From Hyposmocoma kahamanoa (Eukaryota > Arthropoda > Insecta > Lepidoptera > Cosmopterigidae), in assembly GCF_003589595.1 (NCBI RefSeq), contig NW_020653750.1, positions 3,710,134 through 3,774,133 on the forward strand: a stretch of DNA of 64,000 nt, given 5' to 3'. Position 1 is the stretch's first letter; each line of letters opens with the position of its first letter. Below the pieces are notes generated by a model, which worked only from the letters and a program-made list of their open reading frames with translations, was not told where the DNA came from and made no database searches. This document shows, in pieces, positions 22,901 through 33,134 of the stretch. The position numbers and the translations under genes were made by a program.

Positions 22901-25900
22901 TCTTTTTATGTGTAACACAGACTAAGTAAGCAAGCAATCATATTAAATAAATAATGCTTAGCATTCATGTAATAACATAAAAGTTATTGAAAGGGTCACA
23001 TTTTTGGAGGTTATCTGAAAACGACCCTTATAATAATTCATCATTTTTAATATTTTCATGTTACATATTGTAATATATTTAGGTTTATTAATAAACAATA
23101 CTTTTTTTATTACTATTATATTTCTTGTGATCGTGAGCAAGCAATGCACTTACATACACCATGTGCATCTACTTACCCCATAAGGGTGCGCACACTTTCC
23201 CGCCATGCGGATCCAGTGAATACATTTCGATTTTAGATCGTCTAAGTTCATATCTAACTCTTATATTTTATGCACAGTATGTAAGCCCTAAATTACATAA
23301 GTGCGCACGCTTGACCCCAATGACTCTTTAAAAAATATGTAAGCAGATAAATTATAAATTGTCGCCCCTAAAAGCCTAAATACCTTGACTGATTTCGTTC
23401 AATAATAATAAGTGTCCAATATAATAACGCATTCAGGTTGCTGACGGGGCTGTCGTGGAGGTGTTGTGCATCGGGAATGTTTGCCGAGCCTCAGACAGAT
23501 GGTTTCATGGCCATCATGAGGAAAAAGTGTCCATCTGCGCTGATGCACCTCTGCGGGGGCTCCAACAGCATCCTGTGTGTGTTCACAGATCGGTGGGACT
23601 CGCCACTCCTACGGAGATAGATTGAGGGCCATACCGTCATTTAATTGTATAGCTGTATTGTCCCTATAAATTAAATAATACTAATACTAGATCATAAGTT
23701 ATTTTGTTTACTAACACTATATAGATTTTTACCTGAAATAAATGTTTTCAATTGAATTGAATATTCAATAAGATAGATAGATGCACTTGGCAAGTATGAT
23801 TTGTTCGGCTATTTTACTTTTAATGTTTTCACATTAAGTCATTTTGTGTTTTCTAAATTTTGCATATATGTTACTTAGGTACCAACGCGCGACAGAAGTC
23901 TTTGTGCAATTCAAGGAAGCTCTTGTACAACTAATCAGTTCGATTCATCAGGTAAGTAAGAATGTTGTTGAGTTACTTAAATAAATAGTTACATTTTAAA
24001 CTTTGTACAAAAGTATGTTTAGTATTCGGATGGTATTCGGTGACATAGAGCAACGCACTGACCGTGACACATTACACGAACCAAGTCGAGCTGCTTGAGA
24101 CTCTCAATATCTCAATCTTCAAAAAAAGAATTATTTCCCTCCAATTATTCAGATTATTAAATTTATAAAAGCTCAAATAGACCTCAAGATATTGAAGTCT
24201 AAACGCTATAGAGGTGATTAGAAACCTGAACCACTTCCAATTGACTTTGAAATCACAAGTTTGGAGATTCATTGAATATATTTAAACGAGAGACATTCAG
24301 AATACAAGTAACTGCGAGCCGTAAGTAACGAAATTAATGGTTAACTACAAAATCTTTGTTTTATTTGTCAATCGTGTCATTTATTTTTAATTTATGACAC
24401 ATACTTTTAAGGTCGTGATAAAATTTTTAACTTTGTTATTATTATAAAGTGGTGTCTGAATAATTACCAAGTATTTACCTAAATCAAATAAATGATCTAC
24501 GAATATACTACGCCTAGAGAAAATATTTTTTCTTTAGTACATTTACGTTCTATGTACCAATGATCGCCTGCAACTAAATTCTTGAAAGTCGATCGTTAGA
24601 TCTACACGCCGCATGAACTTTTTCAAACTCTTTTCGGCTGATCTTCAAAATCATCAAAGCAGCGGTAGTCCTCAGAAAAGTACCTTCTATTTTAATATTT
24701 ATTTATATATTTTTTATGAAAGTACTCGACTAAATTGTTGTCATAATTGAAATAAAGATCTCTTGTCAGCCGCTGGTAGCTGTAAAGCTGGCTAAAAAGG
24801 CCTGAGTGAAAATAAACTTTTATAGCTTTCTAACAGATGGCGCTACGGCAAAAACGGTCAAAACTAAAAACAAAGATCTGCAGGAAGCACATATACAAAT
24901 TCGTAAGGTCTTCTGATTCGCTTCGAAACTGATTTTGTAGAGCCATAATTCGTGGCGAAAACGTCATTGGCTCTATACCAAACATTTAGGAGAAATTTTT
25001 CTTTGAATTGATTTGATCGTATCAATTATAACCTTCTATTTTAGTTACATTAATAAAGTTTGGTCATAAAAATCTCTTTGAAATGAAAATGACATGGAAT
25101 CTTATCGTCATTATCTTTTTAGTCATCTTGTATTTATGACACCAATAATAATTAGTAGTTGTCTTGCTTCCAAGTAAAATATTGTATCTTCTTAGTTGAA
25201 ATACTGTTCCAATCAATTAACATATTCCTAACGCAACTTAACTTTATTTTCGTTTGATGAAAATTATTATGCTTAAAGCCAGCAATAAATTATTAAAATG
25301 TCTAAATGTCGTCAGGAAAATTCAGAGTCGCTCCATAAAAGATAAAGTATCATTAATGATAAATGGCAAAACTGTGTCGGTGCCTAGATATTACTCTATA
25401 ATTCAAGCTTTACGAGATAACAACGTGACCGTGCCATCGTTCTGTTACCATGAACGGCTAACGATTGCTGGTAACTGCCGTATGTGTCTTGTCGAGATAG
25501 AAGGATGGCCGAAGCTGCAGATTGCCTGTGCTACGCCTGTTGCCAAGAACATGCGAATACGGACCAATTCCGAATTCGTTCTAAGAGCCCAGGAATCAGT
25601 ATTGGAATTCATTCTCGCAGACCATCCGCTTGACTGCCCCATTTGTGACCAAGGCGGAGAATGTGACTTACAAGATTTATCATACAAATTTGGAAGTGAT
25701 CGTTCTCGATTTACTGAAATTCATTTTCACGGGAAACGAGCCGTGGAGAGTAAAAATCTAGGACCTCTCATACGCACTGAAATGAATCGTTGCATACATT
25801 GCACCAGATGTATAAGGTTTGGAGCACAAATTTGCGGTGTAGAAGTGTTGGGCACTACTGGACGGGGGCACGGCATGCTCGTCGGCACTTACGTAGACAA

Positions 25901-27710
25901 AATGTTTCTATCTGAGCTTTCAGGCAATATTATCGATTTATGTCCTGTCGGTTCACTAACTTCAAAACCTTATATGTTCAAGGCTAGACCATGGGAACTT
26001 AAAAGAACAAATTCCATAGATGTCACTGATGCTACAGGAACTAACATAGTTGCATGTTCTAGGTTTGATAGGGTGCTTCGAATGCTGCCTCGAGAGAACG
26101 ATGAAATTAATCAAGAATGGCTTTCAGATAAGGGTCGGTTTGCAATAGATTCCTTGGAGATGCAGAGGTTGGTTACGCCCATGGCAAACATAGGAGGTGG
26201 GTGTTTGAGCCCTGTAGACTGGGATTGGGCTATGAAATCAGCAGCGGCAATGATATGCCCAACGCCTCCTTCAAACATCATGGCGGTAGCTGGTCCGCAT
26301 ACGACTGCCGAAACTTTGGTCGTCGCCAAAGATTTGTTAAATGCTTTGGGTTCAGAAGAAACATACATAGAAAGAAATATTTGTTTGCCAAGTGGAATCG
26401 ATATTAGAGCTGGTTATTTAATGTCAATAAGCATGCAAGATGTTGCAAAGGCCGATAAGATTATTCTCATAGGCACGAATCCTCGTTTTGAAGCTCCAAT
26501 TTTAAATATGTGGATCCGGCAAGCATACACAACTAATGAGTGTGACATCTATATCATAGGCCCCAAATGTGAATATAACTATCATGTAGATTACTTGGGC
26601 TCGGATTTGTCTGCGCTTAATAATATTAATGACATTTTAGAAAAGGCTAAAAAGCCTTTAATTTTTATTGGCGTATCGCAGTTGGGAGATGTTCAAATCG
26701 CCCCTATTTTGATGGGACTATATGAAAGTACTGCTAGGTTTAGAAAGAAGGAGTGTATTGTAAATGTTATACCGAGAGAGGCAAGTTACGCTGCTGCTTT
26801 AGAAGCTGGATGGCGGCCAGGTGGGATTGAAAGATTGAAAGCGTGTTCACCAGATGTTTTGATAGTATTGGGAGCCGACGAGCTGTTTTATAAGTGGTGT
26901 CCTCCTCCTACATGTACAATTATTTACATAGGCTTTCAAGGAGATAAAGGTAGTCAGTACAGCACTCTCATCATGCCCGGGTCCGCTTACACTGAATCTG
27001 GAGGAACATATTTAAACATGGAAGGGCGCGCACAGGTTGCACAGCCGGCTGTTACTCCACCCGGACTTGCCCGCTACGATTGGAAAATTATTCGTGCTTT
27101 AGCTGAATACCTTGGAATATGTTTATGGTATGACGATACAAGTACACTGCAATCTAGAATGGAGCAAATCAGCCCTAACTTTGTAAAGCTAAATGAGTAT
27201 CAACCAAAAATATTATTAGAATCACTGGAACGAATGGCTTCTAAGAGCGCACATACCACTTATTCTGGATGTGTAGACGTTGAACTGAAAACATTAAGAA
27301 ATTACTATTGCTCTGACGTGTTCACTTACAACTCGCCAACTATGGTACGGACTTGGAAAGCTGCGTGTGAATATCTGCAAAAATCTTATGCTGAAAATTA
27401 GCTTTGTAATTTTTATATTTTAAATTCGTTTGGGACATACTTATTTTAAAATAAATTTGTTTTAGGATGTATCCATTAAATAATTGTGGTTGTTTTTTTT
27501 AATTATTTTATTTTGTAATGGTAACAAGCATTTTGATGAAAGGTGCTGCTGAACAATCTTGAGAACTTGGCGGTAGCTGAGAAAGACGTGACGAAGTGCC
27601 GGCGGGAGCTGCGTGCGGCGCGGGTCAACGGGATCATGCAACAGGGACTCGCCGGGTTGCGCTACGAATCGCGTGTGCTCACTAGTCTCAAAAGTGTCAC
27701 ATTTACATAG
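16929..27710 (+). CDS. Nine-exon gene of unknown family: helical protein with myristoylation-type N terminus
   Basis: Exons: 16929-16976, 19169-19309, 19415-19489, 19697-19777, 20334-20460, 20544-20730, 21030-21200, 23879-23951 and 27543-27710. Every intron is GT-AG, all phases match, and the 1071 nt give 356 residues plus TAG. The protein starts MGCMASSQ: Gly2 with Ser6/Ser7 fits N-myristoylation and Cys3 could be palmitoylated, so inner-membrane attachment is inferred. The rest is mostly charged helix, with likely coiled coil around QLELSWLRTRYGELQRERRV (exon 5), an Ala/Arg-rich stretch in exons 6-7 and KEALVQLISSIHQVLLNNLE across the last junction. I do not recognise the family. Intron 8 houses a complex I subunit retrogene and intron 7 a LINE tail. 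An additional 5' non-coding exon is possible. Confidence 0.8.
17533..18919. mobile_element. 1.39-kb TIR element in intron 1
   Basis: The ends are inverted copies (CCCAACTAACAA on the left; the reverse complement of the right end begins CCCAACAAACAA), each flanked by TA (17531-17532 and 18920-18921), as after a TA-target insertion. GTCGTATAA-like words recur in both halves. No transposase frame remains. A separate foldback element is nested inside. Confidence 0.65.
17939..18203. repeat. 265-bp foldback palindrome nested in the TIR element
   Basis: The left arm starts TCGACTGTGAACTG and the right arm ends CAGTTCACAGTCGA. The arms pair almost continuously for about 110 bases on each side (shared words include CGGTACTAT, CAATTTTGACA, GCATCTGGTT and ATTAAATAAAA), with few mismatches and a short AT-rich centre. 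Confidence 0.85.
19877..20072. repeat. GC-rich patch in intron 4, possibly a short MITE
   Basis: A GC-rich stretch between GTGACATCACG and the inverted-looking CGTGGTGTCAC near its ends, lying in an AT-rich intron. The ends match only loosely and no target duplication is clear. Confidence 0.3.
22213..22371 (+). repeat. Imperfect (CAT/CAC)n trinucleotide tract
   Basis: About 160 bases of CAT, CAC and related triplets. It makes an apparent poly-His/Tyr frame, but it is intronic and the codon pattern is just that of the repeat. Confidence 0.85.
23437..23770 (+). mobile_element. LINE 3' end fragment
   Basis: A short frame (stop at 23618-23620) reading DGFMAIMRKK ... GGSNSIL ... DRWDSPLLRR resembles the extreme C terminus of insect non-LTR ORF2 proteins. 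It is followed by a 3' region ending CCTGAAATAAATG, a sequence common at LINE 3' ends. The frame does not fit the splicing phases of the host gene. Family assignment is tentative. Confidence 0.4.
23952..25256. other. Intron 8 sequence upstream of the nested retrogene
   Basis: AT-rich. It must contain any promoter used by the nested complex I gene. No TATA box or other motif stands out. Confidence 0.4.
25257..27401 (+). CDS. ND-75: NDUFS1-type 75-kDa complex I subunit, intronless, nested in a host intron
   Basis: The NDUFS1/NuoG family carries iron-sulfur clusters in the peripheral arm of mitochondrial NADH:ubiquinone oxidoreductase and passes electrons from NADH toward quinone. From the ATG at 25257 the protein has 714 residues, close to the usual ~727. 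An N-terminal basic, acid-free stretch fits a mitochondrial presequence. Ligands present: [2Fe-2S] Cys63, 74, 77, 91; N5 [4Fe-4S] His123, Cys127, 130, 136; N4 [4Fe-4S] Cys179, 182, 185, 229. Hallmarks include FCYHERL, HPLDCPICDQGGECDLQD, CIHCTRCIRF, ELSGNIIDLCPVG and TPPGLAR-DWKIIRAL. The frame has no intron or break. It is divergent in the C-terminal molybdopterin-like fold. I infer a retroposed paralogue, perhaps germline-expressed, not the main gene. The frame opens one codon earlier at a TTG; a second ATG at 25269 is also possible. Confidence 0.9.
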   Translation: MKIIMLKASNKLLKCLNVVRKIQSRSIKDKVSLMINGKTVSVPRYYSIIQALRDNNVTVPSFCYHERLTIAGNCRMCLVEIEGWPKLQIACATPVAKNMRIRTNSEFVLRAQESVLEFILADHPLDCPICDQGGECDLQDLSYKFGSDRSRFTEIHFHGKRAVESKNLGPLIRTEMNRCIHCTRCIRFGAQICGVEVLGTTGRGHGMLVGTYVDKMFLSELSGNIIDLCPVGSLTSKPYMFKARPWELKRTNSIDVTDATGTNIVACSRFDRVLRMLPRENDEINQEWLSDKGRFAIDSLEMQRLVTPMANIGGGCLSPVDWDWAMKSAAAMICPTPPSNIMAVAGPHTTAETLVVAKDLLNALGSEETYIERNICLPSGIDIRAGYLMSISMQDVAKADKIILIGTNPRFEAPILNMWIRQAYTTNECDIYIIGPKCEYNYHVDYLGSDLSALNNINDILEKAKKPLIFIGVSQLGDVQIAPILMGLYESTARFRKKECIVNVIPREASYAAALEAGWRPGGIERLKACSPDVLIVLGADELFYKWCPPPTCTIIYIGFQGDKGSQYSTLIMPGSAYTESGGTYLNMEGRAQVAQPAVTPPGLARYDWKIIRALAEYLGICLWYDDTSTLQSRMEQISPNFVKLNEYQPKILLESLERMASKSAHTTYSGCVDVELKTLRNYYCSDVFTYNSPTMVRTWKAACEYLQKSYAEN
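27450..27455 (+). terminator. Candidate poly(A) signal of the nested complex I gene
   Basis: AATAAA about 50 nt after the stop codon and about 90 nt before the host's last exon, so the nested transcript could end inside the host intron. Confidence 0.5.
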
Positions 27711-27852
27711 AATGGTTATAGAGGTTGTAGTAACGTTACCAGTCAACACTAAAAAAAAACTTACAATCTTTTTAAACCTGATTACATTGAGTGTTAATAG
27801 TCTGTATCCGGGCTTTGAGTTTACCTACAGATAATAATGTTGACAAAAGTCC

Positions 27853-27858
27853 AATAAA
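27853..27858 (+). terminator. Candidate poly(A) signal of the nine-exon gene
   Basis: AATAAA about 140 nt after the TAG in exon 9 and just before a MITE. Confidence 0.45.
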
Positions 27859-27865
27859 TCTCAAT

Positions 27866-28482
27866 AGCGCCTTTGCCTACTGCGTCCGATCCGTATCCGT
27901 TTCGGATCCGAGAAAATCTAGAAAACTTGGACCGACAGAGGATGTCGTTTGTGCACTAAGTCCCATACGAATCCGAGAAAATACCCCTCATTCCCACTAG
28001 TACCACCGACAAGTACCCCTGTGGTACTAGGGACATTTTATTCCTCACTAGTACCACCACCTGAAATGATAATTCACGGTAGTACTAGTGACAAATTTAT
28101 GTAACACTAGTTTTTGTGAAAATACGATTATCGCTTGTACACCTTGAGATTATCACTAACTATTTGTCCTTTCCATCTCCGTCAACTTTGACAGTGTTAG
28201 TACATATGAAGACGCAGAAAAAATCAAAAGTTTTGAATACAATTTTCCTGCCTGTACCTGCTGAACTGACTTTTCAGGCAATTTTTATTTATTTATAAAA
28301 GTGATTACTGAATAATTACTTCAGTCCGCGAAAATAATGTTCCGAACTAAAGGTATTTTCGAGTTCGGAAGACAGAATTCGGATTCAGTACACAATCCAT
28401 CATATAAATAATGCTACGACTATTTCGGACTGTTATTTTTCGGATTCGCGACGACACGGATCGCACGTAGTGCGCAAACGCT
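27866..28482. mobile_element. 617-bp MITE with ~29-bp TIRs
   Basis: The left end AGCGCCTTTGCCTACTGCGT and the reverse complement of the right end AGCGTTTGCGCACTACGTGC match at most positions and both run on into CGATCCGT. CGGATCCGAGAAAA-like words recur near both ends, and ACTAGTACCACC is repeated in the middle. No coding capacity. Confidence 0.65.
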
Positions 28483-28724
28483 TTTACCGTCATTTACCAA
28501 CCACTAAAAGTCGAAGATAAAATTATTTCATTGTATGAAATCAGAATTAAAATTAGCTTTCTAATAACTAAGTGAAATAAAAAGATACAAGTTTCAAAAA
28601 TGGTTGTTTTTGCGTCCGGGCAGCGAGCTTTGAAAAGCGATCGCGATACTTTTTGGTCATAACATGAGTCTGAAATAAAATAATATAAAAACTGAGATAA
28701 AACGAGTGCAACATTTTTTCACAC
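28483..28724. other. Intergenic sequence
   Basis: AT-rich spacer. Nothing recognised. Confidence 0.4.
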
Positions 28725-28787
28725 GTTAGTGTTCATGTTTGTTAACATTGCAATGTTAACATGAACACTAACATGTTAACAAACATG
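28725..28787. repeat. Compound palindrome with two alternative hairpins
   Basis: GTTAGTGTTCATG (28725-28737) pairs with CATGAACACTAAC (28760-28772). The overlapping CATGTTTGTTAACAT (28734-28748) pairs exactly with ATGTTAACAAACATG (28773-28787). The same bases can therefore form two competing stems. Confidence 0.8.
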
Positions 28788-29490
28788 TGGGTAAGCGATA
28801 CACGCTTCATCTTTTAGAGCTCATTGCTCTATCTATCATAAAAAATAATATGAAAGAGTCAATCGGCGTCTCTTTTTAGTTTAGCGTTTCAATTTGTGTA
28901 CCTGTAAGTTATCTAAGATCGATGACGTAATAAGCGAATGTATAAGAGTATCTTTGAGAGATAAGTTTAAGGAAATTAACATTCTTACACTAGCGTCACA
29001 GTACATTTATAAAAATGTAATTTATGTTAAGAAGAATAGTAATTTCTTTATGAAAAATAGTAACAGACATAACATTAATACGAGGAATAAAAATAATAAC
29101 TAGCTGTTCTTGATAGTAGTCTTCACAAAGTCACAAATTCACGTAAGGAGCAACGTATACGCTTCTATAACAAGATTCCGATTAATATACAAAATTTGCC
29201 ATTCACGAGGTTTAAAGCTATGGCGAAACAAAAATTTACAAACTTCTGTGTACTTGGATGACAAAAATCCGTGGTAGTAACCCGTTTAGCTCTTGGAGGA
29301 AGTCTCGATCTTATGATGTGTGAAAAAAAAATTGTAAATGATAAATGTGTACAAATGTTTATTTACAAAGAGCAACCTCTGGAGTTTCTTGCTCATACTT
29401 CTCAGGGGAATCTGCCTTATGAATAAGCGGTAGAGTTTAAATAATGTGACGATTTCAAGTGTAAAATGCTTACCCACGAAATAAAGATTA
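28788..29490. other. Intergenic sequence
   Basis: AT-rich spacer with no recognisable gene. It ends at the TA target of the mariner. Confidence 0.4.
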
Positions 29491-29984
29491 CAAGGGGTGC
29501 ACTATAAGTTTCCGGAACTGGCCACTTTCATAAACAATATTTAAAAAGTAATTACAACATTTGAAAATGGAATTCTTTGGCTGTAGAATACCGTTTGTTT
29601 TGTCTGCCTGTCATTTGTTTTTACATTATGACGTCATTTTAGAAATTGGTTGTCTACTTCACCATGGATTTAACTCGTAAAAATTTTCATAGTATGATTT
29701 TCTACGACTTTATCTGTAATTTAACAGCTCAGCGGAGCTTCGCTCAGCTTCAAACAGTTTTTGGCGATGAAGCACCATGCAAGACGATAATTTATAGCTG
29801 GTTTGCAGAATTCAAACGCGATCGTGTGAATCTCAGTGACGAATTTCGTGATGGTCGCCCGTCCAATGCTGCGAACAACAAAAACACCGATGCTGTGAGC
29901 GGTATGATCAAAACAGACAGGCATGTGACAAACCATGAGATTCGGGCATCTTTAGGCATAGATAGGCATGAGTTAAATACAATC

Positions 29985-30975
29985 ATTAGAGTAACCTGGT
30001 TTAAGACGACGCACTTAAGGTTTGAGACCGTGTAGAATGAAAACAAAAAGTGTTAGAAAATCACCTATTGTTTTATTTGTAGTCTACTTTATCTGACTTA
30101 CATACTAACGTGAAAAGTAGTTATATTTAATAGTGTGGTTGTAATTGATAAAATGTGCGTCGGCAAGAGTACGCAACACCTTTTTTGATAGGATTTCGTT
30201 TATCAGTTGCAAGAATCACCTCCATACCTTTCTGGTAATGTGATTTTTGTCACGGTATGTCCATACATACCGTGACAAAAGGCCCATGCCTTTGGCTCAT
30301 GGAGAGCTGAGATGAGTCTACTTGTGGCACGGACATACCTCAGTTAGAGTGGTGGTGGTGCTTCAGGCGCACTTGCAGCCGATATTTCAGACACATTCGG
30401 AGCACATGTCTCAGGTCTATTAAACCTTTAAAAATAATAGACTCTCGCAAATGTTTCCGTTGATTTAGAACGAGGCATAAATTTTATTCAGAAGTACACT
30501 ATTCTAAAAAATTGGTATGAGACTACGCGCGTACTCTTCCAACACGTCGAGTTGCGTGCTCTTGCGCACTTCAGCCATTCCAGAATAAAACTGCTACTAA
30601 TCCAATATGTTGCAAGTGACCAAAATCGTTTGCAGTTTGACCTCTAGACGAGTTTTTGGGCGATTTCATACAAAGTCAATGTAAAAGAATATGCTTAGTT
30701 TAGTCTCAGTAACAATTTGAAAATACCAAATAGTTCTAGTAGGTACATCAAAATGTTCACACTTAGGTAGTTTCTTGGTTTTCAATAACTTTTGATAATT
30801 TTTCCGCAAAACAATCTTCCTAGCACTACAAAATGACACTGAACTTAGTTGCTTAATGTAAATAACTTCTCGGTAATCTACATTGCGTGCTCTTATCGGA
30901 TGCGACATCTTAGACGAAGCTACCCTACTCATCATGTCAAATTCAAAGTAAATAAATAAATAAAATAAATAAATT
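29985..30975 (+). mobile_element. ~1-kb insertion inside the mariner
   Basis: Comparison with the second mariner copy (50290-51438, minus) shows continuous sequence where this copy is interrupted, between AATACAATCA and CTACACAAACATTTGGG. The insert ends in an A-rich (TAAA)n-like run (30945-30975), so it is probably a retroposon on the plus strand. It has no convincing open frame; GC-richer patches at 30280-30420 are unassigned. The exact ends are uncertain by a few bases. Confidence 0.6.
30245..30280. repeat. Perfect 16-bp-arm hairpin
   Basis: TTTTGTCACGGTATGT, a four-base spacer CCAT, then the exact reverse complement. It lies in the insertion that splits the mariner. Confidence 0.9.
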
Positions 30976-31752
30976 CCTACACAAACATTTGGGTGTGAAA
31001 AAGCTGTGCTCTCCGTGGAGCCCACACAATTTGACTGAGGCTCAAAAATGGATCGCGTCTCTTGGTGCCAGATTCAACGAAGGGGCGTCAAATTTGGTGT
31101 GAGACATTGTAGTAGGTGACAAAACATGGATTTATAGTTACGATCCCAAAAACAAAGCAGCAATCGAGCGTATGGGTCTTTCGAGATGAGCCGAAACAAA
31201 TCAAAGTGGCGCGCGTGCAAAGTGTCTCTAAGCGGATGATTGCTTCTTTTTTTAATAAAACTGGACACGTGGCTACTGTTGCTTTGGAAAATCGTTGTAC
31301 CGTGAATAGTGATTGGTATACGACTATTTGTTTACCGGAAATTATTGACAAACTCTGTAAAAATAACCGTAAACGCCGTATCATCTTGCACCACGATAAT
31401 GCCAGTTCTGACACGGCCAGACAGACAAATGAATTTTTGAAGGTGAACAACGTTGACCTTATGAGCCATCCTGCGTACAGTCCCGACCTGGCACCTTGTG
31501 ACTTTTATTTATTTCCAAAAATTAAGACGCGGTCAACGATTTTCATTACCTGAAGAGACTGTCGAAGAGTATGAAAAATATGTATGTTTCAGAGATTGTC
31601 ACGGAGGAGTGGCATAAATATTTTCAAAATTGGTTCATTCATATGAAAAAGTGCATTAACGCTAGCGGATAATATTTTGAGAAACAAATTCATTTCTGAC
31701 CATTTATAGTATTTTCTTATTCATTCCGGAAACTTATAGTGCGCCCCACGTA

Positions 31753-32170
31753 ATTTGATTTGATATTATGGGCTCCAGAGTCCGGACCTATAATGTCTTT
31801 AAATATTCGTAGAGGTAATGTAGGACACAGAGTCTTCCGAATCTATTGCTACCGTGTTCCATTCTTAGAGGATGGAAAAAATAAAGGAAGTTCCATTGGT
31901 GTTTACTCGTTTGAAAAAGTTTATTTACTTCCTTTTTGATCTTCAAGCAACTTTACCTACATCTCAAAAAGCGCTAGACGTCCGGGCAATCTCTTCGGAC
32001 ACATCACCGGGTTTTATGGCAGCCATTATCACACAAAGCCGTCAACTATTTTTTCAGATGTTTCATTAATGTTTAGACATGTGCGAAATTTCGAAACTGT
32101 CCATAGAAGGAAGAAAAAGTTAAATAATATTACATCGCTCAAATCACAAATGACATATGTAATAAGCGTT
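31753..32170. other. Intergenic sequence
   Basis: No gene seen. TTAGAGGATGGAAAAAATAAA near 31868 is one of four dispersed copies of this string in the window. Confidence 0.4.
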
Positions 32171-32480
32171 ATCACACAGGATGTCGTAGGAGACCAAATG
32201 AAAGGCACTGGACAGGTCCAAGAAACACGCGTATACTGACGTCTTTTTATTAGTATAGTACCCGACAGCATGCTTCAATGTCACAATAGCAATTTCAGTG
32301 GATAACCCTGTCTGAAAACCAAACTGCGATTCGTGCAGTTGCAAATGTTTTTCTAAGTGTGAATTGAGCACACTGTCAAATATCTTGGCCACTATAGTAG
32401 CAAGAGAGATTGGCCTATAGTTAGACCTGTCCGACACGTCACCCGTCCTGTTCTTAGCTATTGGTACCACAATCGATCTA
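32171..32480 (-). mobile_element. LINE reverse-transcriptase fragment
   Basis: A minus-strand frame reads VPIAKNRTGD, SNYRPISLATIVAKIFDSVL, SQFGFQTGLSTEIAIVTLKH and YACFLDLSSAFHLVSYDIL, the N-terminal palm and fingers motifs of a CR1/Jockey-like reverse transcriptase. The usual catalytic-box FDLSKAFD-type motif is kept as LDLSSAFH. It is cut off on both sides; the copy at 9626-10940 may be the other end of a related element. Confidence 0.8.
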
Positions 32481-32995
32481 AGTGTGTGTAATATTTGTAT
32501 TAATAACTAAAATGATTTATTTTTAAAATTTTCTTTTCTTCTCCTATTCCAATGTAACCTATTGGGTATTAACTTCACACAGAAGAATGTTCGATTTGTT
32601 GTAATAAAACACTGTTTTATAAAAACACAATCAAATTTTATTAAATATCAAATATTGTATTGTCTAACACGACTCCTTAACTATCATGTTTCACATCAAT
32701 ATCTGTTAATGGCATATGATAATACGGTTACAATACATTTGTAAGGACTAAGACAGATAAATGGATAGCGCATAGAATTGTTAAACGTAAATAAGTATGT
32801 TAAAGGTAGAAAACTAATATATTAGTTACTTAACAAAATATTGTCATGCGATGAAGGAACGAGAAGTAGCGAATCACATCCGTAATAATTTAACGTTATA
32901 AATAGATAACTAAAATGTAGGTACTTAATAAATGGGTAAATACAATTATGAACGATGAGCCATAACTTATAATAATCTCAGAACAGAGTCCTAAA
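32481..32995. other. Intergenic sequence
   Basis: AT-rich, nothing recognised. Confidence 0.4.
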
Positions 32996-33134
32996 CAACC
33001 GACCTTAAAAGGCATTCATCCCCTAGTTTATCACTTCTAAAGGTGGAATATTTTCTTCAAATTTACTATAAATAATACATACAAAATAAAGAACAGCCGG
33101 ATTGAGAACATCCTCCTTTTTTTTGAAGTCGGTT
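32996..33134. mobile_element. CCGAC-ended MITE, short copy
   Basis: Starts AACAACCGACCTTAAAAGG and ends TTTTTTTTGAAGTCGGTT, an inverted pair, with the family's internal words ATTCATCCCCTAGTT and TGAGAACATCCTCC. Internally deleted compared with the copy at 44424-44829. Confidence 0.65.

Larger units (their letters stand above)
21201..23878. other. Intron 7 of the nine-exon gene
   Basis: Holds a perfect 16-bp palindrome GGTACGCATGCGTACC (21600-21615), the CAY trinucleotide tract and a LINE tail. AGAGTCATTTGGG near 21249 is loosely mirrored by CCCCAATGACTCT near 23327, so much of the intron could be one old inverted-repeat insertion, but the arms are weak. Confidence 0.4.
29491..31750 (+). mobile_element. 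Mariner-family transposon, disrupted
   Basis: Both ends carry the TIR CRWGGGGYGCACTATAAG followed by TTTCCGGAA, and both are flanked by TA (29489-29490 and 31751-31752). The transposase is in pieces. The N-terminal helix-turn-helix part starts MDLTRKNFHS at 29664 and holds GDEAPCKTIIYSWFAEFKR. After an insertion (~29985-30975) the catalytic half follows: GDKTWIY (first Asp at 31118), HHDN (31395) and PDLAPCDFYLFP (Asp at 31500). The last two Asp are 34 residues apart, the D34D spacing of mariners. Stops and a frame change between the first and second Asp make it inactive. Confidence 0.9.
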
